From assembly GCA_016209705.1 (NCBI GenBank), contig JACQVR010000030.1, positions 1 through 64,000 of the forward strand: 64,000 bases of DNA, read 5' to 3'. Position numbers and translations under genes: made by a program. The notes below the pieces were generated by a model. The model ran no database searches. It had not been told where the DNA came from and worked only from the letters and a program-made list of their open reading frames with translations. Below are positions 51,530 through 60,452 of the stretch, piece after piece; the first letter of the stretch is position 1, and each line of letters starts with the position of its first letter. The DNA comes from Planctomycetota bacterium. GTDB lineage: Bacteria; Planctomycetota; MHYJ01; JACPRB01.

Positions 51530-52702
51530 ATGAAGATGAACGAAATGATTCACCGTCTCGTGAGTGTGGAAGAACCCGAGGGGACGATCGCCACCCTGAC
51601 CCTGGACGTGTCGGGCTCGGGCATCCTGCCGGAGGAGACGCGGATTTTCCTCAAGGAAAAGGTGTGGAAGCATCTCCACAATCTCGATCGGGAGGCGAAG
51701 AATTCCTCGGCGTTCGGGCGCGTGGCGGACCGCATCCGCGATTTCGTGGACAACCGGCTGAAGCCGGGGACCGACGGCGCGTACCTCGTGGCGGGTCGGG
51801 AGATCTGGGAGACGTTGGAACTGGACGTTCCCTTCCGCAATTTCTTCCATGTCGGCCGCGCCCCTTATCTGGCCCCCCTGGTCGAAATTCGAGCGCGCTG
51901 GCCGAAGGTCTACGTCGTGCGCTGCGACGAGCGCCGCGCGGAGCTCCTGGTCGGGGACCTCGGCGTGCTCAATTCGCTCCAGCGCTTCGAGGCCGAGCAG
52001 CCCGTCCAGGATGTCGAGCGGGTTACCATAGGGCGTTTCGCGGGCGGGCCCGGCGCGCACCGCGCCAGCGGCCGCCGCGACCGGTTCGAGCGCACCCGGG
52101 AAGAAGGCATCGCTTCCATGATTCGCGCCGCCGCGCGAAAGATCACGTCGATGAATTCCGGGCCGCCCCCGCAGGCGGTTTTCCTTCAAGGGGACCGGGA
52201 ATATCTGGAGCTGTTTCGGGAGCGACTGCCGGCGGCGTTGCGCGAGAATACCTCCTATCTGGGTCCGGTCGTGAAGCGCCGGGACAATACGGCGGAATTG
52301 CTCTTGGAGACGATCCGCCGGGCCTACGACAAGACGGTCGAAAGGCACACGCTGGAGTTCAGCGAGAAGCGCGCCCAAGGCGCCGAGGTCGCCCTGGGTC
52401 CGCGGGAGGTTCTGGAAGCCCTGCCTTCGGGCCGGGTGGTGCGCGTGTATCTGAATCCGGATGAACCTCTGACCGGGCTCAAGTGCATGGATTGCGGAAC
52501 GCGCTATCCGGGGCTCAAGGAACGGTGCGACTTCTGTCCCGGCCCCCTGTCGCCCGTATCGATCACTCAGGAGGTGATCGCGCACGGAGTGAAGCATCCG
52601 CCTCTGGGAGTCGCGTTCATTCCATCGCGGGCCGGATGGCTTCGGGACCTGGGAGGCATGTCCGCCCTCCTCGCGCGCAAGGGACTGCGGATGGCGACGT
52701 GA
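51530..52702 (+). CDS. baeRF family protein (eRF1-like bacterial release-factor homologue)
   Basis: 390 aa. N-terminal alpha-beta domain, then an eRF1-domain-2-like region: VYVVRCDERRAELLVGDLG, a loop FAGGPGAHRASGRRDRFERTREEGIASMIRAAARKI near 168-200, and domain 3 with LLLETIRRAYDKTVERHTLEF. A zinc-ribbon-like CMDCGTRYPGLKERCDFCPG lies near 320. The loop corresponds to the GGQ/GSQ catalytic loop but has no Gln, so peptide release cannot be assumed. The gene is coupled to the HPF-CSD gene. Confidence 0.75.
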   Translation: MKMNEMIHRLVSVEEPEGTIATLTLDVSGSGILPEETRIFLKEKVWKHLHNLDREAKNSSAFGRVADRIRDFVDNRLKPGTDGAYLVAGREIWETLELDVPFRNFFHVGRAPYLAPLVEIRARWPKVYVVRCDERRAELLVGDLGVLNSLQRFEAEQPVQDVERVTIGRFAGGPGAHRASGRRDRFERTREEGIASMIRAAARKITSMNSGPPPQAVFLQGDREYLELFRERLPAALRENTSYLGPVVKRRDNTAELLLETIRRAYDKTVERHTLEFSEKRAQGAEVALGPREVLEALPSGRVVRVYLNPDEPLTGLKCMDCGTRYPGLKERCDFCPGPLSPVSITQEVIAHGVKHPPLGVAFIPSRAGWLRDLGGMSALLARKGLRMAT

Positions 52703-52743
52703 TCCCGCCGGTTTTTCAGCCGATCCGACAAACCGGCGGGACT

Positions 52744-53841
52744 TCACCTCAGAAAGAGGAGCATGAGCACGTCCACGATGAACAGGGCGACAATCGCCAC
52801 TTCGAGAAGCACCATCCGCCGGTTCGTCACCTCGGTATGCACCATGGTGTAGAGCTCGTCGAGGTTGCGCAGCTTCTCCTCGATGCCCGCCTCCCATTCG
52901 CCCAGGTGGAACCGTTCCTTGCACATGAGGTAGACGCGGGCGAGATACCAGTCGCCGACGAAACGGGTGATGTTCCCCACTTCCTCGGACATCTTGGTCA
53001 CGTCGATGCGGATGGAGCGCAACGTCCGCAGCACGCGATCCGGCGTGACGATCAGCCGGCGGATCCCGCGGTAGCGCTCGAAGTCGTCATAGGCTTGCGA
53101 AAGGCAGGCGTCGAGCTGCTCGTCCAGGAGCCGGAACTCCTCGCCTTGCACGTTGGCCAGCTCGATCACGTAGAGCACGTCATCGAAATAGCTTTCGAGA
53201 TCCACGACGAGCGCCGCGTCCCAGTCGACGACCACCAGATCCCCGGCGGTGTAGGAGAGCGACAGGCGGTGGGATTCATCGACCTGATCGCCGGACAGCC
53301 AGTGCGGCTCCGCTTCTTCCGCCAGGAGGGCGGCGATCTCCGCCCGGTTCGAACTGGCCCAGTCGCGAACCGAGCCCGCCGGGCGCTCCAGTCCGTGCAG
53401 GCAAAAAACGGTATAGGGCTCCGAAGGGGGGCGGCCCTGGTTCGGACGCACCAGACAGCTTCCGAGATCCGCGACGACGTCCCCGCACAAGCGCTCCGCC
53501 TCCCGATCGAGCGGCGAATCCCCGACCTTCGGTTCGTGAAACTCGATGAGCTGGCCGAGGCCGTCCCGGCGAAACGCGGCTTCGTAGGAGATAGAGACGA
53601 TGCCGGCATCGAACACCTTCACGACGCGCGTCAGAGGCGTGACGGCCCCGGCCGTCGTCAGCTCCTGAGGCGGCAACCGGATGGCCAGAGGCCGATAGAA
53701 AGGCAGATCGCGCGGCGCGGCGGGCCCGGTGCGGATTTCGAACGGCTGCGGCTTCTGGCCCAGCAGCGTCGGGATGGCCGCCGTGCGGATCTCGTACGCG
53801 ACGTCGAAGACATATTGATACACGACCTTGCCGGACGGCAT
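52744..53841 (-). CDS. RMD1/YagE family (DUF155) membrane protein
   Basis: 365 aa from ATG 53841 (GAGGGG upstream). DUF155 features: VVKVFDAGIVSISYEAAFRRDGLGQL, DDVLYVIELANVQGEEFRLLDEQLDACLSQAYDDFERY and MSEEVGNITRFVGDWYLARVYLMCKERFHLGEWE. One C-terminal helix (MVLLEVAIVALFIVDVLMLLF) ends in the membrane, as in the family. The yeast members act in mitochondrial and meiotic processes; the bacterial role is unknown. Confidence 0.8.
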   Translation of the reverse strand: MPSGKVVYQYVFDVAYEIRTAAIPTLLGQKPQPFEIRTGPAAPRDLPFYRPLAIRLPPQELTTAGAVTPLTRVVKVFDAGIVSISYEAAFRRDGLGQLIEFHEPKVGDSPLDREAERLCGDVVADLGSCLVRPNQGRPPSEPYTVFCLHGLERPAGSVRDWASSNRAEIAALLAEEAEPHWLSGDQVDESHRLSLSYTAGDLVVVDWDAALVVDLESYFDDVLYVIELANVQGEEFRLLDEQLDACLSQAYDDFERYRGIRRLIVTPDRVLRTLRSIRIDVTKMSEEVGNITRFVGDWYLARVYLMCKERFHLGEWEAGIEEKLRNLDELYTMVHTEVTNRRMVLLEVAIVALFIVDVLMLLFLR

Positions 53842-54078
53842 GGCGCCCCTCGTGAATTCGAGCGATGGGACCGGAATGCGGAAGCCCGATCGGCAAGGTG
53901 AATATAGCAAGCCCCGCGCATCCGACCTCCAAAGTTTCGGCAAAGGAGATTCCGGCGGGGGAGCCGCCGTTTCCGAAGCGAGGGTGAAATGGGTCCATAA
54001 CGCCGCGCAAGGCTTCCTCATCAATATTCTGATCGAATTGAGGAGGTCATTCCATGAGACCGCCCGTCTTTCGCATGA

Positions 54079-54273
54079 CCGGCCTGGTACAACGTGAAAA
54101 GCGCCACCGTCCAGGGTGGGCCGCACGGACTGGTCTACATCAACACGGACCAGACGCTCGTTGTCGACGACCAACTACAGAACGGGGCGACCTATTATTA
54201 CGTCGTCAGCAGCGTGAACGACGCCGGCGAAGGCCCGGATTCCGCAGAGGTTTCGGCCACGCCCCGCCAGTAG
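54079..54273 (+). pseudogene. Fibronectin type III domain remnant
   Basis: No start codon is present, but the frame reads PAWYNVKSATVQGGPHG, LVYINTDQTLVVDDQLQNG and ATYYYVVSSVNDAGEGPDSA before a stop, which is the second half of an FnIII domain (NGxxYYYVVSxVNxAGE). A stop codon precedes it at 54076. It is the tail of a lost secreted protein. Confidence 0.65.
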
Positions 54274-54323
54274 CGGAGTCCGCGCCCCAGAATAACCGGA
54301 CACCTATCTCCGAGACGCGGAAC

Positions 54324-54749
54324 TCAGGGCTCGCACGCGTATCCCCAGGCCTTGGCGTGCCGCGGGCACAGCGCGAGGCGTTCCAGGATCAACTCGGCGT
54401 AGTTCGCGGCCTTTCCGCAGGGCGGGACGGCCGGTACGGTCAGCATCGCCTCGGGCGCGACGTAATCGCATTCGGCGGTTTCCTGGATCGGGGCGAAGTC
54501 GGAAGCCGCCTGGAAGCCGGCCGAACGCAGAAAATCCCCCAGTCCCGACTCGAGCTGGTCGCTCTTCTCGCGCATATGCTCTTCGCAGAGATGGTCCTGG
54601 CAGGAATAGTCCGAGACGAGATATCGGGCCTCTTCAAGGCATTCTTCTTCGTCTTCGTCCGGTTCCGCGGGGTATTCGCACGGGATGGGGTCTTCTCCGG
54701 CGGGCAGAGGCTCTCCCGAGATTCGGGTGATCTTGCATTGTTCGCACAT
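54324..54749 (-). CDS. Cys-rich hypothetical protein
   Basis: 141 aa from ATG 54749 (GAGGGG upstream). MCEQCKITRISGEPLPAGEDPIPCEYP, then an acidic EPDEDEEECLEEARYLVSDYSCQDHLCEEHMREK and LALCPRHAKAWGYACEP. About nine Cys with His could bind two zinc ions. No family recognised. Confidence 0.6.
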   Translation of the reverse strand: MCEQCKITRISGEPLPAGEDPIPCEYPAEPDEDEEECLEEARYLVSDYSCQDHLCEEHMREKSDQLESGLGDFLRSAGFQAASDFAPIQETAECDYVAPEAMLTVPAVPPCGKAANYAELILERLALCPRHAKAWGYACEP

Positions 54750-54823
54750 GCGGGGCCCCTCGTCGCGGTTCGTTTGGCAAACCCCGGACACTCTTAACAC
54801 GAAGGGCGAGAGGCTTCAATTGG

Positions 54824-54860
54824 AATTCCTGCTCGGCGACCTGGTCGCCGAGCAGGAATT
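54824..54860 (-). terminator. Perfect 16-bp hairpin after the DUF1579 gene
   Basis: Arms AATTCCTGCTCGGCGA (54824-54839) and its exact complement (54845-54860) around a 5-nt loop. It starts 14 nt after the DUF1579 stop on the minus strand. No T-run follows. Confidence 0.6.
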
Positions 54861-54873
54861 TCATAACCGAGCG

Positions 54874-55431
54874 TTACTTCTTGTTGCGGTGGTAATGGAT
54901 GGTCATGAGCGTCACCCACTTGCCATCCTTCTCGCAGGTGGACGTGAAGACCTTGTGGTCCGGGCTCTTGATTTCGGTGATTTCCTTGTATTTGACCGTT
55001 TTCCCCGGCTCTTCATGGGAGGGACCTTCGGTCTCCAGCGTGAGGGTCTTGCCCGACGCGTCCACGGTTCCCTCGTAGCGCCAGAGGAAGTGGGACATGG
55101 AGTCGATCCACGTTCCCACGTATTTCTTCTTCTCGGCGTCGAAGCCCAGGGTCAGGATTCCGGTGAAGGGGGCGCCCATGAACTCGCCCTTGTTTTCGAG
55201 CATCGCCCAGAAGCCGCCGATCATGCGCCCGCTTTCGGCCCCCTTGAATTTCTGGGCGGGCTTGTCCCCGTGGCCCGCGATCTCCACCTCGGAGGTCCAT
55301 TCCCCCACGAGTTGCTTGAGCCACTCGTGATCCTTCAGCGGTTTGGGCATTGGATGGTCGTCCTGCGCCGCCCGCGCGGCGATCCCGACCGCCAGAGCCG
55401 CCACGCACCCCACCACGGCGTACTTTTTCAT
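54874..55431 (-). CDS. DUF1579 family secreted protein
   Basis: 185 aa from ATG 55431 (GGGAG upstream). Signal peptide MKKYAVVGCVAALAVGIAARA. DUF1579 pattern: PLKDHEWLKQLVGEWTSEVEI, KGAESGRMIGGFWAMLENKGEFMGAPFTGILTLGFDAEKKKYVGTWIDSMSHFLWRYEG and KVFTSTCEKDGKWVTLMTIHYHRNK. A lipocalin-like barrel of unknown ligand, frequent in Planctomycetota and Acidobacteriota. It follows the broken Rpn gene. Confidence 0.88.
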   Translation of the reverse strand: MKKYAVVGCVAALAVGIAARAAQDDHPMPKPLKDHEWLKQLVGEWTSEVEIAGHGDKPAQKFKGAESGRMIGGFWAMLENKGEFMGAPFTGILTLGFDAEKKKYVGTWIDSMSHFLWRYEGTVDASGKTLTLETEGPSHEEPGKTVKYKEITEIKSPDHKVFTSTCEKDGKWVTLMTIHYHRNKK

Positions 55432-56066
55432 GATGTGCTCCCTAATAGTTGGACAGGCCAATCGTTATAGATTGGCCGCGCGGCGGGCACAAAGGAATCT
55501 TGCTGTCCGAAATGATGGCCGCCATGGCCTCGGCAACCTGCGCTATGTGGACGGAGATGCTCTGCCGCAGATCTTGTCGCCGTCAAGAGCGCTCCGCCCT
55601 CTTCCGCCGGACGCCGGTGGCAAATATATCCTATCACGAACGTCGTCAGGTGCAACCACCGCTCCGTCTCCCCGCTCAGCGCGAGTGCCTCCACCCGACG
55701 CTCCTCTTGCTCCCGCCGCTCGTACTCCCACAACGGGGCCATGCTGAACAGCAACCGAAAAGCCATCAGCGGGTCGGGATCCGACTGATGTTCGATCAAC
55801 ACAAAAACCCAGACGTCGCGCTCCGGCGAAGCGTCGCGAGGTCGATAGGGTAGGCGCAGGATGCAGTCCGCCTCGCGCTGGCGAAAGGTTTCCTGTACGA
55901 AGGTCCGTTCCAGACGGCTCAGTTTGGAGACATTGAATCCCCTGGCGATTTCCGGGGCCGCCATATGAAGGAGAGCGCGCACATTGCCCGGCGACTGAAG
56001 CAGCGAACGGATGGCTCGGTCCGGGAAATTGCGAAGCGCGGAACGGTCGATTCCGAAGGCATCCAT
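55428..56066 (-). pseudogene. Rpn/PDDEXK transposase-like gene with a likely frameshift
   Basis: Residues 1-140 match the Rpn family: MDAFGIDRSALRNFPDRAIRSLLQSPGN, SRLERTFVQETFRQREADCILRLPYR and the nuclease core RDVWVFVLIEHQSDPDPLMAFRLLFSM. The last part in this frame (EHLRPHSAGCRGHGGHH) does not look like the family. From about 55575 another frame reads RQDLRQSISVHIAQVAEAMAAIISDSK and stops at 55442, 11 nt before the DUF1579 ATG. One frameshift would join them. Confidence 0.65.
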
Positions 56067-56221
56067 GGCATGAGAGTGCCCCGCCCCTTCCATGCTGTCC
56101 ATCGCTGGGGGTTACTCATTCCGTGGAGGGACAAGCGCGACAGAGGATTGGCGCGGGGCGACGGCGCAGAATCAACGCTCAGCATGCTTCAGAAAAGTCC
56201 GATAAATGGGCGGGGCACGCA

Positions 56222-56485
56222 TTACATCAAATATCCCTCCGCGGTCAGCGAAAACGGCCGCGGCTTCGTCCAGCCGGCGGCTTGCACCTGAAGGGCCAGC
56301 ATCTGGTCCTGGTCGGCGGCCGAAAGAATATCGTAGTCGGTGCGACCGAACTTCTCGAGGTGCGCCATGAGCAGGTCCTGCGCATTGAAGCCATGCCGGC
56401 GGCCCCACGCGTCGACGGCGCGCTTGGTCCGGTCGTCACGATAAAGAAGGCGTACGTCCTTTCTCTCACCTCTTTTTCCGGTCAT
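56222..56485 (-). CDS. Hypothetical protein, 87 aa
   Basis: GGAGGG lies just before the ATG. MTGKRGERKDVRLLYRDDRTKRAVDAWGRRHGFNAQDLLMAHLEKFGRTDYDILSAADQDQ is a compact basic-helical protein. It may be a small regulator partnered with the Rpn gene next to it. Not recognised. Confidence 0.55.
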   Translation of the reverse strand: MTGKRGERKDVRLLYRDDRTKRAVDAWGRRHGFNAQDLLMAHLEKFGRTDYDILSAADQDQMLALQVQAAGWTKPRPFSLTAEGYLM

Positions 56486-56771
56486 AGACCCTCCGGATAT
56501 CTCCCGCTTCCTTTATACCTCACGACCGGGGCCGCGTGGATTTTTTCGGAGGAAGCACGGAAATTTTCGCGACCGTTTTCCCTCGTGTCACCTACTTGTG
56601 GTGTCCCAAATATGAGACGCACCAATTACAGCCCATTCAATCGCTTTTCCGGCTTCCGAAGGCGCTCGGCATTTTATGGCCTGACTTTTGCCAGTGTGTA
56701 TCGTGTTCGAATTCGAGGCTTGGGGCGATGAGCGTCGGGAAGGGAGGTAAGGCTTCGGGAGGTGGCCGATC

Positions 56772-58355
56772 ATGCGAGAAGTGACCGGACGCAAGGTGGC
56801 GGAGGCGGCGCTGCGCGAAAGCGAGAAGCGGTACGAGACGCTGGCGCGCATGTCGCCCGTAGGCATATTCCGGGCGGGCGCGGACGGACGCTGCGTTCAT
56901 GTAAATGAGCGGTGGTGCCGGATCACGGGATTCGGCCCCGACGAGGCGAAGGACGACGGATGGATGGCCTCGATCCATCCGGAGGATCGGGAACGCGTCG
57001 TCGCGGAATGGCGCCGGAGCGTGAAGAACCGATCGCCGTTCGAGCTCGAGTATCGATTCCGGCGGCCCGACGGCGGCGTCTCGTGGGTATTCAGCCAGGT
57101 GGTCGCGGAAGCGGATCCTTCGGGTCAGGTGGAAGGTTACGTGGCGGCGATCACGGATATTACGGAAAAAAGGCGTCTGGAAGAACGGTACAATCAGGCG
57201 CAGAAAATGGAAGCGGTGGGCCGGCTGGCGGGAGGCGTGGCGCACGACTTCAACAACATGCTGACGGCCATCATCGGATATTCGGAGCTGCTCCTCGCTC
57301 AACTGTCGCCGGGAGATCCGATGCGCGAGAACGTGGAAGAAATCCACAAAGCGGGCCAGCGGGCCGCCGGGTTGACACGCCAGCTCTTGGCGTTCAGCCG
57401 GCGCCAGATGGTCGAACCCCGCGTCTTGGATCTCAATTCGTGCGTGGCGGGGGTCGAAAAGCTCCTGCGCCGCCTCATTGGAGAAGACGTGGAACTGGTC
57501 ACCGCCCCGGCCCGCGACCTTTGGCCGGTGAGAGGCGACCCCGGCCAAGTCGAACAGGTTCTGATGAATCTGGCCGTCAATTCCAGGGACGCGATGCCAC
57601 AAGGCGGCAAGCTGACGATCGAAACCGCCAACGTCGAGCTGGATGTGGAGTACGTCCAGATCCACGCCGACGTGCGCCCCGGCGGATACGTCCTGCTGGC
57701 CATCAGCGACACCGGTTGCGGCATGACGAAGGAGGTGTTCTCGCATCTCTTCGAACCTTTCTTCACGACGAAGGAGAAGGACAAGGGAACCGGACTCGGC
57801 CTGGCCACGGTGTACGGGATCGTCAAGCAGAATGGCGGCCACATTTGCGTTTACTCCGAAGTCGGCCATGGGACGACCTTCAAGATCTACCTGCCCCGCG
57901 CCGGCGCCTCCAAGCGCGAATCCTCGGTCCGGCCGCCCAAGATCGACAAGCGAGGCACGGAAACCATCCTCCTGGTGGAGGATGAAGGCGCCGTCCGCAA
58001 GTTCTCCCGGAAGGTCCTCGAGCACCAGGGATACCGCGTCCTTCAAGCCGAAAACGGCGAGGAAGCGCTGCGAATGTGCGAGCGGCATCACGCCCCCATC
58101 GATCTCCTGGTGACGGACGTCGTGATGCCCCGCATGGGCGGCCCTGAACTCGCGAAGAGAATGGCCGGCGTCCGGCCGCGGATGAAGGTGCTTTACTTGT
58201 CCGGCTACACGACGAACGCGATGGTGCACCAGGGGATTCGGGACCCTGACCTCGCGTTTCTTCAGAAGCCGTTTTCGTCGGACGCGTTGATTCGGAAAGT
58301 TCGCGAGACGCTCGACGCGAACGACAAGGAGGCGTCGGCGAGCGGCGCGCGCTGA
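56772..58355 (+). CDS. PAS-domain hybrid histidine kinase
   Basis: 527 aa. PAS domain about 15-135 (YETLARMSPVGIFRAGADGRCVHVNERWCRITGF ... GYVAAITDITEKRRLE), HisKA with H158 (GGVAHDFNNML), HATPase_c with NLAVNSRDAM, DTGCGM and GTGLGLATVYGIV, and a receiver domain with ILLVEDEGAVRKFS and phosphoacceptor D449 (VTDVVMP). The start MREVTGRKVAEAALRESEKRY looks like the linker after a preceding PAS domain, so a longer ancestral N-terminus may be lost. The HDFNN kinase class phosphorylates its own receiver. No membrane segment. Confidence 0.92.
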   Translation: MREVTGRKVAEAALRESEKRYETLARMSPVGIFRAGADGRCVHVNERWCRITGFGPDEAKDDGWMASIHPEDRERVVAEWRRSVKNRSPFELEYRFRRPDGGVSWVFSQVVAEADPSGQVEGYVAAITDITEKRRLEERYNQAQKMEAVGRLAGGVAHDFNNMLTAIIGYSELLLAQLSPGDPMRENVEEIHKAGQRAAGLTRQLLAFSRRQMVEPRVLDLNSCVAGVEKLLRRLIGEDVELVTAPARDLWPVRGDPGQVEQVLMNLAVNSRDAMPQGGKLTIETANVELDVEYVQIHADVRPGGYVLLAISDTGCGMTKEVFSHLFEPFFTTKEKDKGTGLGLATVYGIVKQNGGHICVYSEVGHGTTFKIYLPRAGASKRESSVRPPKIDKRGTETILLVEDEGAVRKFSRKVLEHQGYRVLQAENGEEALRMCERHHAPIDLLVTDVVMPRMGGPELAKRMAGVRPRMKVLYLSGYTTNAMVHQGIRDPDLAFLQKPFSSDALIRKVRETLDANDKEASASGAR

Positions 58356-58371
58356 CGTGATGGTCCGGTGG

Positions 58372-58443
58372 AAACCGCCAAAACGCAGAAGCGCCATCGG
58401 AGGCGTCTGGGAGAAGTCGTTTGGCGCTTTTGCGCTTTGGCAG
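58372..58443. repeat. Dispersed palindromic repeat, copy E
   Basis: AAACCGCCAAAACGCAGAAGCGCCATCGG on the left pairs with TTTGGCGCTTTTGCGCTTTGGC on the right. The AAGCGCCATCGG word is shared with copy A. It lies between the kinase and tag, at the 3' ends of both. Confidence 0.75.
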
Positions 58444-58461
58444 CTCCGACTTTTCCAGGAG

Positions 58462-59079
58462 TCATCGCAACAGCCGATGACGCGGGCAGCCGATCAGGTG
58501 ATCGTTCACGAGCCCGGCCGCCTGCATGTAGGCGTAGCAGATCGTCGAGCCGACGAACGTGAAGCCGCGCCGCTTCAGGTCCTTGCTCATCGCGTCGGAT
58601 TCGGGCGTCGAGGCCGGAAGATCTTCCAGCCGGCGCCACCCGTTGCGGGTCGTGCGGCCGTTCGTGAATTTCCAAATGTACCGATCGAAGCGACCATGCT
58701 CCCTTTGCACCTCCAGAAACGCCCGAGCATTCCGGATGGTCCCCGCGATCTTCAGCCGATTGCGGATGATGCCGGGATCGCTCATGAGCCGCTTGACGTC
58801 TCTCTTGTTGAATCGGGCGATGTGCGCGGGATCGAAGCCGGCGAACGCTTTCCTGAAATTGTCTCTCTTGTGCAGCACCGTTCGCCAGCTCAGACCGGCT
58901 TGAAACGCGTCAAGGAGCAGGAACTCGAAATGTCGGCGATCCTCGTGGACGGGCACGCCCCACTCATCATCGTGATAACGGTTCATCAGCTCGTCGTCAC
59001 CCGTCGGCCAACATCTCCGGGGAGATGGCCGCGATGTTGGAGATGTGGAGAGGTGCTCGACCATAAAAATCACCACCAA
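58462..59079 (-). CDS. tag: DNA-3-methyladenine glycosylase I
   Basis: Up to 205 aa. Family core CWPTGDDELMNRYHDDEWGVPVHEDRRHFEFLLLDAFQAGLSWRTVLHKRDNFRKAFAGFDP, then GFTFVGSTICYAYMQAAGLVNDHLIGCPRH. N-terminal Cys and His with C-terminal His and Cys form the zinc site. It removes 3-methyladenine from DNA. The proper N-terminus is near the CWPTG motif; the longer frame (VEHLSTSPTSRPSPR) is encoded by short repeats, so a non-ATG start in that part is likely. Confidence 0.9.
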   Translation of the reverse strand: MVVIFMVEHLSTSPTSRPSPRRCWPTGDDELMNRYHDDEWGVPVHEDRRHFEFLLLDAFQAGLSWRTVLHKRDNFRKAFAGFDPAHIARFNKRDVKRLMSDPGIIRNRLKIAGTIRNARAFLEVQREHGRFDRYIWKFTNGRTTRNGWRRLEDLPASTPESDAMSKDLKRRGFTFVGSTICYAYMQAAGLVNDHLIGCPRHRLLR

Positions 59080-59141
59080 GACAAAACGCCATCCAAAGGT
59101 CGGCTTGGTTTCCTCATAATCTACTTTGTGGCTTGGTGGTT
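59071..59141. repeat. Inverted repeat with CACCACCAAG arms
   Basis: CACCACCAAGACAAA on the left and TTTGTGGCTTGGTGGT on the right, about 40 nt apart. A second repeat type, unrelated to copies A-E, lying between tag and the zinc-finger protein gene. Confidence 0.5.
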
Positions 59142-59151
59142 CATGGCGGGA

Positions 59152-60366
59152 TCAGCGTTCATCATTCCAGGTGAGCGCATCCTCGATCGGAATCCCCAAG
59201 CAGGTATCGACGAAGTAGGCCTCAAGGTCCGCATCCGCGGGCAGGGCCAGGCGGCGCAACGTGGCCCTCGCCATGGCGGCGAAGCACTGGCGTTTCGTGC
59301 TGGCGTACTCCCTATGCTTCAGGCGCAGGTGCCATATCCCTTTGGCATCCTGCTCTTCCGCTCCCTCCGCCGGGTGAGCGTCCATGAACGTGACCTTGAT
59401 GTCCATTTCGGCGAGCGCCTTCACGAAGGCCTCATCCCGCGTGTGTTCATCCAGGCGATACCGCGCGCACAGGTTTCGCGCTTCGCTCCCGAGCGACAAC
59501 CTCGTTTCAGGCGGGATGTTTCCATACCGCGGCCGCACGTAATCCGCAAGACAAAGATCCGACGTCCTGGCTCTGCATCGGCCGCAAAACATCCGCGAAC
59601 AAACGGAGCAGCGCACGCGCTCCCGCCCCTCGAACCGCCCGCACCGCTGGCAGGCCAGCATCGACACGTTCGGGATCCGCGTGATGTGGTCCTGGCGGCG
59701 GCGATGGATCGCTTCGAGAAGCTCCATCGCCGCTTCCCGGGAAAACCGCCGGCCGGGCACGCTCCAATCGATCGGTGCGGAAAGGACCAGTTCCCGGCAC
59801 CGCTCCCAGGACGCGACTCGCGCCCCCTCCCAGGTCTGCCGCCGCCAGTCGTCGAGAAAGCCGACATGACGATCCCGTTCCTTGTCCGGTTGTCGGGTGT
59901 AGTCGCCGATCTCGATGAGCCCCCGCAACAGCATGAGATCGTCGAAGGCGACGGCCACCGCCGTCGGGGAAAGCGGAAGGACCTTGCGGGTCGGGGCGTT
60001 CAGCTTCACCTTCTTCGGCAGGGGCGGCGCGATCTTGCGCATCGCAGACTGGATGGCGTTCGCGAACCGGTTCACGACGGGAAGGCCTTCCTCGCTGAAG
60101 CGAAGCGCTCCGGCGCTTTCGAGCACCCACACCGCCATGAGCAGGTCGCGAACCTCCCGGACCACGCGGTCGAGACCGCGCTCCGGCACGTCCCGAATGA
60201 TCTCGCCCAAGCGCAGATTGACCGCCGCCAGAGCGGTTCGCCACAGATCGGGAGCGCCGCCGAGGTCGACGCCGGTCAGAAGCTGCGGCACACGCGTGGG
60301 GTCGGTCTTGAGGGCGGCATGAATGTCGCGAGGCAATGTGCCAAGGCCTTGGGCGGGTTCGCTCAC
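59152..60366 (-). CDS. Hypothetical zinc-finger protein, 404 aa
   Basis: GTG start at 60366. Helical N-terminal 230 residues, then LACQRCGRFEGRERVRCSVCSRMFCGRCRARTSDLCLADY, a treble-clef/RING-like cluster of four CxxC-type pairs near 240-280. The C-terminus is helical with HLRLKHREYASTKRQCFAAM. No family recognised. TATAAT lies 6 bp before the GTG, so the transcript is probably leaderless. Confidence 0.65.
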   Translation of the reverse strand: MSEPAQGLGTLPRDIHAALKTDPTRVPQLLTGVDLGGAPDLWRTALAAVNLRLGEIIRDVPERGLDRVVREVRDLLMAVWVLESAGALRFSEEGLPVVNRFANAIQSAMRKIAPPLPKKVKLNAPTRKVLPLSPTAVAVAFDDLMLLRGLIEIGDYTRQPDKERDRHVGFLDDWRRQTWEGARVASWERCRELVLSAPIDWSVPGRRFSREAAMELLEAIHRRRQDHITRIPNVSMLACQRCGRFEGRERVRCSVCSRMFCGRCRARTSDLCLADYVRPRYGNIPPETRLSLGSEARNLCARYRLDEHTRDEAFVKALAEMDIKVTFMDAHPAEGAEEQDAKGIWHLRLKHREYASTKRQCFAAMARATLRRLALPADADLEAYFVDTCLGIPIEDALTWNDER

Positions 60367-60372
60367 GAAGGG

Positions 60373-60378
60373 ATTATA
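60373..60378 (-). promoter_or_regulatory. -10 box for a leaderless message
   Basis: Minus-strand TATAAT with its 3' edge 6 nt from the GTG start at 60366. The usual start distance puts +1 at or next to the G of GTG. A weak -35 (TTTCGC) is 17 bp upstream. Confidence 0.5.
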
Positions 60379-60452
60379 AAAAGCGCGCTTCGAATGCGAA
60401 ACAACTCAGTCGGGTCACGTGGCCTATCCCTTTGCCGAATCGACGCGGTCGA

